Assembly: GCA_945901855.1 (NCBI GenBank)
Contig: CAMDLT010000003.1
Location: forward strand, 62,001 to 126,000
Direction: 5' to 3'
Length of the DNA: 64,000 nt
From: Asaia bogorensis
GTDB taxonomy: Bacteria > Pseudomonadota > Alphaproteobacteria > CACIAM-22H2
This document shows positions 48,086 through 56,041 of the stretch, in pieces (the first letter of the stretch is position 1; every line of letters begins with the position of its first letter). The position numbers and the translations under genes were made by a program. The notes under the pieces are model-generated. The model had not been told where the DNA came from. It saw only the letters and a list, made by a program, of their open reading frames with translations, and made no database searches.

Positions 48086-49285
48086 ATGTCCGAATCTGGC
48101 CTGCAGTTTTTTGCGACGAACCGCGCCATGGAAACGCTGGGACGAATCGTCCAGGACCCCGGCGACGAGCGCGAACGGCGCATCGGCATGGAGCGCGGCG
48201 GCTACTATTTCATCGACACCCACAAATTCATGTCCGACTTTTTCGCGACCGTGGACGGCGCGGCGATGCCGGAGGCGGCCCTTGTCGCGAACTCGAAAAC
48301 GGACGTGTTCGACGCGTTTCTTGCCAAGCCGTCGGTCGGCCGCGTCGTCGTGTGCGTGCACGGCTTCAATGTGAAGCTGCACCATGCCGTCACCTGGTTC
48401 CGCATCCTCACCGACACGATGCGCAACCACGGCCTTGCCGACCGCATGGTGCTGCGCGCCGACGACGCGCGGCTGGAAACGGCTCCGGCCGGATCTTTGA
48501 CGGCCTTTATCGGCTTCTCCTGGCCGTCGAACGGCAGCACCCTTGCCTATAATCGCGACCAGGCCGATGCCGTCGCGTCGGCCGGCGCGTTTGCCAATCT
48601 GGTCGGCCGCATCGTGGCATACGACAAAAAAATCTCGCTGCTGTGCCATTCAATGGGCAACTACATGGCCTGCAACGCGCTGGCGGCGCTGGTCAAGGAA
48701 ACGACCGTGCCGACCGCGATGACGGCGGAATACCTTCAAAAGATGCTGGAGATTTCGCCCCAAGCGGCCGATGCCAAAGCCAAAGCGCTGCAAACCAGGA
48801 TGCAGCGCAATGTCGACGGCCAGCCCGAAACGTTCCTGATCGACCGTTTCGTGATGGTGGCTCCGGATGTCGAGCGCCGCCACGTTACAAAATCGAAGGA
48901 CCAAGAGAGCAAGCGCCAGTATGTCGGCCCGTTCTTCAGCGCGCTCGAACACACGGTGCGCGAGACGACGAACGTCTATTCGCGCTTCGACGGCGCCTTG
49001 AACATTTCGAATCTCGAAAAAAAGCCGAAGGACCTTGCCCTCAAAATCGGCGACGCGCTGAGCTCGCTCAGCTTCGGCATGCTCGATTTTCTCGAACGCA
49101 ACCCCGACTACAAATGGGAAATGCGGCTGGGTTCCTCCGCGCATCCGGTGACAGCGCCGCCCCGAATGCGCTCGCTGAACGCGACCGAAATCGCGGGCCG
49201 ACCGATCGACCATTCGGACCATATTGACGTGCCCGCTTTGGCGCTCGCGATCGGCAAGGCGCTTGGTCTCGAAGCCGGCGCTTGA
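48086..49285 (+). CDS. DUF900/alpha-beta hydrolase-fold protein
   Basis: 399 residues. A hydrolase core (about 85-270) has the strand VVVCVHGFN, the SWPSNGS segment and a nucleophile elbow CHSMGNYMACNAL, i.e. Ser in a C-H-S-M-G pentapeptide. Features match the DUF900 family. The C-terminal 110 residues are unassigned. Substrate unknown. The AGGGGAA site and ATG at 48086 fix the start. It lies at the left edge of a probable accessory block. Confidence 0.8.
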   Translation: MSESGLQFFATNRAMETLGRIVQDPGDERERRIGMERGGYYFIDTHKFMSDFFATVDGAAMPEAALVANSKTDVFDAFLAKPSVGRVVVCVHGFNVKLHHAVTWFRILTDTMRNHGLADRMVLRADDARLETAPAGSLTAFIGFSWPSNGSTLAYNRDQADAVASAGAFANLVGRIVAYDKKISLLCHSMGNYMACNALAALVKETTVPTAMTAEYLQKMLEISPQAADAKAKALQTRMQRNVDGQPETFLIDRFVMVAPDVERRHVTKSKDQESKRQYVGPFFSALEHTVRETTNVYSRFDGALNISNLEKKPKDLALKIGDALSSLSFGMLDFLERNPDYKWEMRLGSSAHPVTAPPRMRSLNATEIAGRPIDHSDHIDVPALALAIGKALGLEAGA

Positions 49286-49315
49286 GCGGGGTGGGACGAC
49301 GGTGCATAAACCGAC

Positions 49316-50002
49316 ATGCGCCGTTTCCCGCCGGAATTTTCCGACCTGCTGACCCCAAAGGGACGCCGCCTTGCGAGCGTGGGCGACAAGCCGTTTTTTG
49401 CCGCAAGCGACCTGATCGACGCCAAACAGGCGGCAGGCGCGTTTTTGCTGCTCGAACGTGACCTTCGCGCGGTGCTGAAGCCGCTGGTGCATGCGATCCC
49501 GCCCGAGACAATTGCAAACCAGACGCGCAACTACCAAGAACGCCTGCCCAAGACCGTGCGCAATCTAGCCGCCGACATCGACGGCGCGCGCAGCAAGGCC
49601 GCCAAAATTGCGCGCGCCATCGGGCTCGATGCCATGATGGGATCGCCGAGCTTTTTTGCGTTTGCCCAGAAACTGTCAGGCCGCAAGCTCGATCCCCAAT
49701 TTGGCCGCCAGGTGCTGCGCTACGGCGTTGGCGACTATGCCGGGCCGCATACCGACCACCACCCGGAGGAGCCGCGCGCCACAGACGGCTATTTCGATTT
49801 GCACCTGACATTCGCAGGCGCAGGCGCCAAACGCCAATTGCTGGTCTATGCGAACGAAGGCCATTTCGACCAAGTGGCGGAGGTGGCGGTTGCGGGCGGC
49901 GTTACGGCCTACCGGCTGCCCTTCTGGCACTACACGACGCCGCTCGAAGGCCCGCCCGATGCCGCGCGCTGGGTCGTGCTGGCGACGTTTTTGTACGCGT
50001 AG
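49316..50002 (+). CDS. 2-oxoglutarate/Fe(II)-dependent oxygenase-like protein
   Basis: 228 residues. The jelly-roll iron site is suggested by RYGVGDYAGPHTDHHPE (HxD, about residues 137-153), and LPFWHYTTPL followed by RWVVLATFLY supplies the distal His and a possible 2OG-binding Arg. Substrate unknown. It follows the hydrolase gene by 30 bases and may be co-transcribed with it. Confidence 0.72.
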   Translation: MRRFPPEFSDLLTPKGRRLASVGDKPFFAASDLIDAKQAAGAFLLLERDLRAVLKPLVHAIPPETIANQTRNYQERLPKTVRNLAADIDGARSKAAKIARAIGLDAMMGSPSFFAFAQKLSGRKLDPQFGRQVLRYGVGDYAGPHTDHHPEEPRATDGYFDLHLTFAGAGAKRQLLVYANEGHFDQVAEVAVAGGVTAYRLPFWHYTTPLEGPPDAARWVVLATFLYA

Positions 50003-50025
50003 AGATATTGCTAAGCAAAATACTT

Positions 50026-50073
50026 TTGACTGTCATCGCGCAATCTTTAATATATACTCTCTTAAGGTATATA
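50026..50073 (+). promoter_or_regulatory. Promoter and inverted-repeat operator of the GNAT-PIN operon
   Basis: TTGACT (50026-50031), 16 bases, then TAATAT (50048-50053). An inverted repeat TATATAC-TCTCTTAAG-GTATATA (50051-50073) starts inside the -10 and extends past the predicted transcription start. A protein bound there would block transcription, as expected for an autoregulated toxin-like or defence operon. Confidence 0.5.
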
Positions 50074-50097
50074 ATCTGAAGAATTTTGGGGCGTGCG

Positions 50098-52254
50098 GTG
50101 TCGAAGATTCGATCCATCCAAATCATCACGCCTGCTGCTGAAACCGAGCGCTTTGTCGATGATGCTCGAAAAGCTGGCGATGCCAATAAGAAAGCCCTTG
50201 GCTTTCTGCCTATCTCTGCATATAGCGATTTTTCAGCTCAAGGCACTCTTTTTATCGCAATTTCCAACGACAAATATGCTGGTCATCTAGCGTTCGGGGG
50301 CAAATTTCCGCATATCAAGATTTGGCAACTGACCGTGGCCGACCCGTATCGCAATTGTGGAGTGGGTCGAAAACTGTTCGACGCGCTGGTGAACTATGCC
50401 ACGCAACGAAACATCATGACGTTGCGGGCCGATGTTGCTGCAGACCTTGTCGCCAACCACTTTTGGGATAAAATGGGACTGGCTGTCGCGCGCACGCGTG
50501 CTGGAAAGACGCCGAACCGGACGATCAATGTCCGCGAGAAACTACTCTCGGATAACGACCTTCTCTCGAATGTTTTGGCAACGAGCATCTCGGGTATTCG
50601 CGATATCGAATTCAAACCGGTCGCGGACAAACTAACATGTATTCTCGATTTGAATTTTCTGATCGACGCTCTGCGACCAAATAGACCGCTTCACGATGAT
50701 GCCATCAAGCTGATGGCGGCTGCCTTGCGGCAGCGAGTGCGACTGTATCTGGCGCCGGAGGCCGACGTCGAGATACAACGAAATGCGCCGACGTCGGCAA
50801 TGGACCCGCTCAAAGTTTTCGCGGACGCATTGCCAAGAATTCCAGCAGTTCCGGAGGCGTCGATCCGAGCGCGTATGCAGACGTTACGTTCGATCGTCTT
50901 TCCGAGCAAACCATTGTCCAAACAATTGACACCGCAAGAAACGAGTGATTTGCGGCATCTGGCATTCTGCGCCGAGCTTCGCATTGGCAGATTTGTCACG
51001 CGAGATCGTGCTTTGCTAGCTGCACGCGATTCGTTGCTCCGAAATTTCGAAATTGATGTCACAACTCCGGCCGATGTTATCTATGACGTTGAGGGTGCTG
51101 AACTCGTCGGCAGCGCTCCAAAAACGGCGGATTCCGAAACGCGCATAATCGTTGAGTCCGCAAGCCCGTCTCGGATTCAAGCGCTGAGGGCAGAAATTCT
51201 GGCCGCTTCGCCCGCCACCTCGGCCGCTCTTGAAACGATTGAATTGACGAATCGTAGTTCGGCTCTAGTCGCAACGCGCGACGGGGCGCCGTTCGCCGTC
51301 GCCTGGGTAAAACAGCAAACGGGTGCCAAGTCAGAAAGCGTCTGGTCAATTGCATTTCTGGCGCCTTCCATCGACGACATTTTAATTGCGGATCAGTTCC
51401 TGGCCAGTATCGTGCATTCGGGGATCGGGATGAAGGAGACCCGGCATGAAATCAATCTGTTCAATGCCGGACCTTTTGTCGTTGATCACTTGAAATCGCG
51501 CGGCTGTTTAGAAGGTCGGCAATTCGCCGCCGATCCACACCGATTATTGAAATTTGCAGTTACCGGATATGTGGATGCGGAAACTTGGCCCAAGTTTGTG
51601 GAAACTCTTCGATCCGCGATCGACTTGGCGCCGATGGGATTGGCAATGCCTGGCCCCAGCGATGCACAAACTGCCCAACTGCGAAAAGGGACTGGTCAAA
51701 TCGTCCCGACGACATGGTTTGAACTTGAAACAGTCACCGGTCCTGTTCTATATTTGTTTCGAACAGATTCGGCCTTGCTTGTACCAATCAATAAAGCTTT
51801 TGCTGAAGAGCTTTTGGGTAGCAGGCAGGGTAATGCCTTTGCAATGCAGGCGGCACGACTGCGGACGGAGCGAGTTTATTTTCGATCAGCAAGGGGCCTG
51901 AAAGCGAAACAGGGGATGCCAGTCATTTTTCGTGAAACGAAAAAAAACGGTGGCTCGGGCGCGGCCATTGGTTGCGCCCGTCTAACGCACTACGGCATCT
52001 ATGATACCGACGTCGCACGCACAAAATTCCGAAACCGAGGCGTGATAGACTTAGATCAATTCGAGCGCGCGGACCGGAAGAAGACCGTGTGCGTTTTGGC
52101 TTTCGACAATTTTCAAGAATTCACGATCGCTGTTTCGCTGAAGAAGCTTCATGAGATCAAAGCCGTGACAGGCACGCAGAACGTTACCGCTGAAACCATC
52201 AAAATCAGCATCGCTCAGAAAATTCTCGAAATGGGCTTTCGCGATGGAAAATAA
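50098..52254 (+). CDS. Multidomain GNAT + PIN + PUA/ASCH-like protein
   Basis: 718 residues from GTG 50098 (a TTG at 50086 is the alternative). Domain order by eye: GNAT acetyltransferase (1-145) with the acetyl-CoA loop YRNCGVGRKL (84-93); PIN-type nuclease domain (about 178-325) with acidic residues D184 in CILDLNFLID, E221, D284 and D303 in TRDRALL; a second acyltransferase-like region (about 380-490); a C-terminal beta-rich ASCH/PUA-like domain (about 588-715). A PIN nuclease plus PUA-like domain points to RNA as target. Base composition is visibly AT-richer than its neighbours, which suggests transfer. It overlaps the ASCH gene by 11 bases. Confidence 0.8.
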   Translation: MSKIRSIQIITPAAETERFVDDARKAGDANKKALGFLPISAYSDFSAQGTLFIAISNDKYAGHLAFGGKFPHIKIWQLTVADPYRNCGVGRKLFDALVNYATQRNIMTLRADVAADLVANHFWDKMGLAVARTRAGKTPNRTINVREKLLSDNDLLSNVLATSISGIRDIEFKPVADKLTCILDLNFLIDALRPNRPLHDDAIKLMAAALRQRVRLYLAPEADVEIQRNAPTSAMDPLKVFADALPRIPAVPEASIRARMQTLRSIVFPSKPLSKQLTPQETSDLRHLAFCAELRIGRFVTRDRALLAARDSLLRNFEIDVTTPADVIYDVEGAELVGSAPKTADSETRIIVESASPSRIQALRAEILAASPATSAALETIELTNRSSALVATRDGAPFAVAWVKQQTGAKSESVWSIAFLAPSIDDILIADQFLASIVHSGIGMKETRHEINLFNAGPFVVDHLKSRGCLEGRQFAADPHRLLKFAVTGYVDAETWPKFVETLRSAIDLAPMGLAMPGPSDAQTAQLRKGTGQIVPTTWFELETVTGPVLYLFRTDSALLVPINKAFAEELLGSRQGNAFAMQAARLRTERVYFRSARGLKAKQGMPVIFRETKKNGGSGAAIGCARLTHYGIYDTDVARTKFRNRGVIDLDQFERADRKKTVCVLAFDNFQEFTIAVSLKKLHEIKAVTGTQNVTAETIKISIAQKILEMGFRDGK

Positions 52255-52699
52255 AGCGGGTGCACTGGTTTCACTGAAACAACGCTTTGCTGCTGCCATT
52301 TTCAGCGGTGCCAAAACTGTTGAACTGCGCACGCGCGCCGTCAGCCTGTCGTCCGGAGATATGCTTCTTATCTACGTAACGACCCCAGTCGGCGAATTGC
52401 AGGGCAGCGCTATTGTAGATTTTGTCGATATCAGAAGCCCGGCAACGATTTGGCGCAAGTACGGTCCATTGACAGCGCTTGATCGCCATGAATTCGACGC
52501 CTATACGTCGGGTCGTGCGGCCGTTTCAGCGATTGGCTTGCGCGAGGTACAAAAATTCTCGATGCCGCAAAGCCTTGCCGCTTTGCGACGTTCAATGGGA
52601 CATTTTTATCCGCCGCAATTCATGACGTTTCTCGACAACGCTCGGCTTGATGCCATGGCCGGAAGTTCGTTGTCGGCACACCGGATCGCAGCCGAATAA
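52244..52699 (+). CDS. ASCH-domain protein
   Basis: 151 residues. N-terminal ASCH/PUA-like fold (about 1-115) with SLKQRFAAAIFSGAKTVELR and DMLLIYVTTPVGELQG, the SIKP-type and LIYxTxP signatures of ASCH proteins, which bind RNA or nucleotides. It starts inside the end of the GNAT-PIN gene and has no clear ribosome-binding site of its own, so it is translationally coupled. With the ASCH-like domain of its partner the operon carries two such modules. Confidence 0.83.
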   Translation: MENKAGALVSLKQRFAAAIFSGAKTVELRTRAVSLSSGDMLLIYVTTPVGELQGSAIVDFVDIRSPATIWRKYGPLTALDRHEFDAYTSGRAAVSAIGLREVQKFSMPQSLAALRRSMGHFYPPQFMTFLDNARLDAMAGSSLSAHRIAAE

Positions 52700-52721
52700 C
52701 AGCGATCCACGACCCGCAGGC

Positions 52722-53501
52722 CTAATCGGCGGCGCGCTTGCCTGTCAGTTCGCTTTTGAGGCCGCGCAGCGATTGCGGGTCGAGGCCTGCCCAATTGGCG
52801 GCGGGCTCTGCCGACACGTCCTTGTCGTAATAGCCCCATTTGCCGAATTCGGTGAAGCGCGCGGGCTTTACCGCGTGCGTTTCGGGCATGATCTTGTAGC
52901 AGCGCCCGTCGCGGCCCAGCAGCGGGATCGGGCGCTTCCAGCGCGTAAACGCACGCCGCATATTCGCCGAATGCTCGCGGTTGGCATCGAACTCGTCGCT
53001 GTCCACCTCGAACAGAAGTTCATAGGCGGCCACGAACTCGTCGATGAAGCGCATATTGACGATCTGCAAATGCGACTGCACCCAGCACCGGTCTTCGAAC
53101 GTCCAGAACACCGACAGGCCGATAAAATCGCGCTCGCGGTCGATATAGGGGAAAAACGGGAAGGTACGGCACGACATCGACCGATTGTCGCGCTCGCAGA
53201 AACGAGCGCCCTTGCATTCGATCGCCACGCAATCTTCGTGCAGGTCGGACAGTTCTTTTTCGGTCGCTTTATCGGGAATCTTGTATTTGTGCCACAGATC
53301 GGTGCGGCTCTGCAGCAGCTTCCATTCGTGCTTGTCGACGATCGGAATGGCCGTATCGGTCGAACAGCAAATCGGCGAGCCGCCATTATGGACGCCGCAT
53401 TTGGCCCCGCAGTCGAACGCCGAGACGGGTGCCACGAACATCTTGTAGATGCGTTCGTACAGTTCGGGCGAGGCGGATTTGGGCGGGCGAATGCGCGACA
53501 T
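52722..53501 (-). CDS. Cysteine-cluster protein (YkgJ-like metal-binding)
   Basis: 259 residues. Eight cysteines lie in two groups: C31, C35, C45 and C46 (DCGAKCG, PICCS) and C91, C96, C102 and C111 (DCVAIECKG, FCERD, SCRTFPFFPYID). The second group resembles the zinc/iron-chelating CxxC-rich domain of YkgJ-type proteins, whose CRTFP-like end is typical. Metal and role are unknown. It is convergent with the ASCH gene and marks the right end of the accessory block. Confidence 0.7.
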   Translation of the reverse strand: MSRIRPPKSASPELYERIYKMFVAPVSAFDCGAKCGVHNGGSPICCSTDTAIPIVDKHEWKLLQSRTDLWHKYKIPDKATEKELSDLHEDCVAIECKGARFCERDNRSMSCRTFPFFPYIDRERDFIGLSVFWTFEDRCWVQSHLQIVNMRFIDEFVAAYELLFEVDSDEFDANREHSANMRRAFTRWKRPIPLLGRDGRCYKIMPETHAVKPARFTEFGKWGYYDKDVSAEPAANWAGLDPQSLRGLKSELTGKRAAD

Positions 53502-53565
53502 GGCTGCGACTATAGGCGCTGGCCCGCAAGCGCCGCCAGACGGCGCAAGCCGAGGCACGAGTCTT

Positions 53566-54225
53566 TTATCGAACCTGTTGCCCAAGCGCCACGACGCGCA
53601 GCACGCGCGTGGTCCGCACGTCCCGGTCTTCCAGATCGCGGTCGGTTGGCACGTCGTAGCGAGCGATCTCGACCAGCCCCGCCGTGGGCAGATAGGCCCG
53701 CCCCGGATCGGCGACCAGCACCTCGGCTCCGGCGGCGGCACAGTCTTGCAGCCAGGGCCAAAGCCGGTCGGCCATGGGTTTTTCATAGAAAACATCGCCC
53801 GCAAGCACCAGGTCGGCGACCGGCGGTTTGTCGGTGCCCAGACGTATCCGCAGCTTGACGCCGTTGGCGGCGGCATTGAGTTCCATGGCGGCCGCCGCAA
53901 ACGCGTCGATCTCGCAGGCGACCACGCTGGAAGCGCCCACCGTGGCAGCGGCAATGCCCGCAATGCCGCAGCCGGCTGCAAAATCGAGCACCGTTTTGCC
54001 GCGCGCCAGCGCGGGCCGGTCGAACAATACGCGCGCCAAGGCCTGCCCGCCGGGCCATGCAAACGCCCAATAAGGCGGCGGCAGGCCGGTTTGGGCAAGG
54101 CTCGCCTCGGTCGCTTCCCAAAGTTCGGTCGCGCGCGTCGCTTGATGCAGGCGCAATTCCGGCACCAGCGACGGCGCGACAAGCCGGGTTTGGGCACGCA
54201 CGAACGCGTGCCGATCCAGGCTCAC
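53566..54225 (-). CDS. ETF-beta lysine methyltransferase-like (METTL20/Nnt1 type) protein
   Basis: 219 residues, class I SAM methyltransferase. The PYWAFAWPGGQALARVL segment and the SAM loop DFAAGCGIAGIAAA precede a GDVFYE motif, i.e. the DxxY signature of the METTL20 group, which in alphaproteobacteria methylates lysines of electron-transfer flavoprotein beta. The start is GTG at 54225, overlapping the ubiA stop (GTGA). Confidence 0.83.
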   Translation of the reverse strand: MSLDRHAFVRAQTRLVAPSLVPELRLHQATRATELWEATEASLAQTGLPPPYWAFAWPGGQALARVLFDRPALARGKTVLDFAAGCGIAGIAAATVGASSVVACEIDAFAAAAMELNAAANGVKLRIRLGTDKPPVADLVLAGDVFYEKPMADRLWPWLQDCAAAGAEVLVADPGRAYLPTAGLVEIARYDVPTDRDLEDRDVRTTRVLRVVALGQQVR

Positions 54226-55121
54226 GAAGCGCCCAGCAGGATTCCCGCCAGCAGCAGCCAGCCGAACAGACGGTTCGATTTGAATTTGGCCATGCAATCG
54301 GCCGGGTCGTCGAAATTGCCGCGCGCCGCCTGCCAAAAAAGCTGCACCGCACCGGCCGCCAAAAAGCCGAAAAATACGATATCGCGTTCGGCGGCAACCC
54401 CTGCCCCGGCGAACAGCGCGATCGCGGCGGCATAGAACGCGTACAAAGCGGGGCGCGTGGCGCCGCCCAAACGCAGCGCCGAAGATTTGATGCCGATCAG
54501 CGCGTCGTCTTCTTTGTCCTGATGCGCGTAGATCGTATCGTAGCCGAGCGTCCAGAAAATGCCGCCGATATAGAGCAGCACCGCCGCAGGGGCCAGCGCA
54601 TCCGCCGCCGCCGCATAGCCCATCAACGCGCCCCAATTGAATGCGAGGCCCAAAAAGAATTGCGGCCACCACGTCACGCGCTTCATCAGCGGATAGGTGA
54701 ATACGAGCACCAGCGACGCCACCCCAAGCCAGATCGCCGTCGGCGCCAATTGCAGCAATATCCAAAAGCTCAGCCCAAGCTGCAGCACCATAAACGCGAC
54801 GGCCTGCTTGGTCGTAACCTGACCCGAGGGAATCGGCCGATCGGCCGTGCGCGCCACGGCCGCATCGAAATCGCGGTCGATAATGTCGTTGTAGGTGCAG
54901 CCGGCCCCGCGCATGGCAAGCGCCCCAAGGCCGAACAGCGCAAACAACCACGCCGACGGCTCGACCAGCGCGATCGACCACCAGCACGGAAACAGCAGCA
55001 GCCACGTGCCGATCGGCCGGTCGAGCCGGGCGAGACGCGCATACCCTTGCAAGGCGCGCGGCAACAGCCGTTCGACCCAATTGTTTTTCGGAATATCGCT
55101 GGCGTGTTCGCTGGCCGTCAT
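54222..55121 (-). CDS. ubiA: 4-hydroxybenzoate polyprenyltransferase UbiA
   Basis: Attaches the isoprenoid tail in ubiquinone biosynthesis. 299 residues, eight to nine membrane helices, with the two Asp-rich motifs NDIIDRDFDAAVART and YDTIYAHQDKEDD. It acts before UbiD (46449). The methyltransferase gene overlaps its stop. Confidence 0.95.
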   Translation of the reverse strand: MTASEHASDIPKNNWVERLLPRALQGYARLARLDRPIGTWLLLFPCWWSIALVEPSAWLFALFGLGALAMRGAGCTYNDIIDRDFDAAVARTADRPIPSGQVTTKQAVAFMVLQLGLSFWILLQLAPTAIWLGVASLVLVFTYPLMKRVTWWPQFFLGLAFNWGALMGYAAAADALAPAAVLLYIGGIFWTLGYDTIYAHQDKEDDALIGIKSSALRLGGATRPALYAFYAAAIALFAGAGVAAERDIVFFGFLAAGAVQLFWQAARGNFDDPADCMAKFKSNRLFGWLLLAGILLGAS

Positions 55122-55237
55122 CGCAGCGGCACGCTAGCGCATTCGCGACAAAAAGTCCCTTTTTGATCGGCAGGATGCAAACGCGCAGATGACGAAATAG
55201 CGACGTTTTGCAGCGTGCCGATCCTGTGCTAGGCATC

Positions 55238-56029
55238 ATGGCGATGGGGACGGGGCAAAAATTGGGGGATGCAAATCGCTTGCATGCGCGCCTGCATTTT
55301 GCGGGCGCGTTGGCGCAGGGGTCCGTGCGGCTTGAGGCGGACGCTGCCCATTATTTGCGCCATGTGCTGCGCTTGAATCCGCCCCAGCGGATCGGCCTTT
55401 TCAATGCAAACGACGGCGAATTTGCCGCACGCCTTCAAGGCTTCGACAAAAAGGGGGCAGATCTCGACATCGAAGAACGCGTGCGTGCCCCCAAACCGGA
55501 CGGCACGGATATCTGGCTCGTCTTTGCGCCCATCAAGCGCGCGCATCTGGAGTTCCAGGCCCAAAAAGCGACCGAACTGGGCGCCAGCGCCTTGTGGCCC
55601 GTTGCGACCGCGCGCACGAATGTCGAGCGCGTCAACGAGAAGCGCTTGGCGGCGATCGCCACCGAAGCCGCCGAGCAAAGCGAACGCTTGAGCGTGCCCC
55701 AGATCAGGCCAAGCGCAACCTTGGCAGCCGCCCTTGCGAACTGGCCTGCCGAGCGACAAATGCTGCTGTGCGACGAAACCGGCGGGGGGGCGCCGTTGGC
55801 GCCATTTTTGACCGGCCAAGATCTTGCCAAACCATGGGCCATCCTGACCGGTCCCGAGGGCGGCTTTGCGCCCGACGAACTGGCGCTGCTGCGCCGCCAC
55901 GCGTTCGTGCGCCCCGTGGGCTTGGGACCGCGCGTGCTGCGCGCCGATACGGCCGCCTTGGCCGCTCTTGCCGTCTTCCAGGCGCTGGCGCCCGATGCCA
56001 AGCAAGCGCCGCGATTCGTATCCAACTGA
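55238..56029 (+). CDS. rsmE: 16S rRNA (uracil1498-N3)-methyltransferase RsmE
   Basis: 263 residues; SPOUT-fold methyltransferase. N-terminal PUA-like region (HYLRHVLRL) and C-terminal knot with AILTGPEGGFAPDEL and LGPRVLRADTAALAALAV. Start at 55238; another ATG is six bases in. gshA follows after 12 bases, as in other alphaproteobacteria. Confidence 0.94.
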   Translation: MAMGTGQKLGDANRLHARLHFAGALAQGSVRLEADAAHYLRHVLRLNPPQRIGLFNANDGEFAARLQGFDKKGADLDIEERVRAPKPDGTDIWLVFAPIKRAHLEFQAQKATELGASALWPVATARTNVERVNEKRLAAIATEAAEQSERLSVPQIRPSATLAAALANWPAERQMLLCDETGGGAPLAPFLTGQDLAKPWAILTGPEGGFAPDELALLRRHAFVRPVGLGPRVLRADTAALAALAVFQALAPDAKQAPRFVSN

Positions 56030-56041
56030 AAGGTATTCTTC

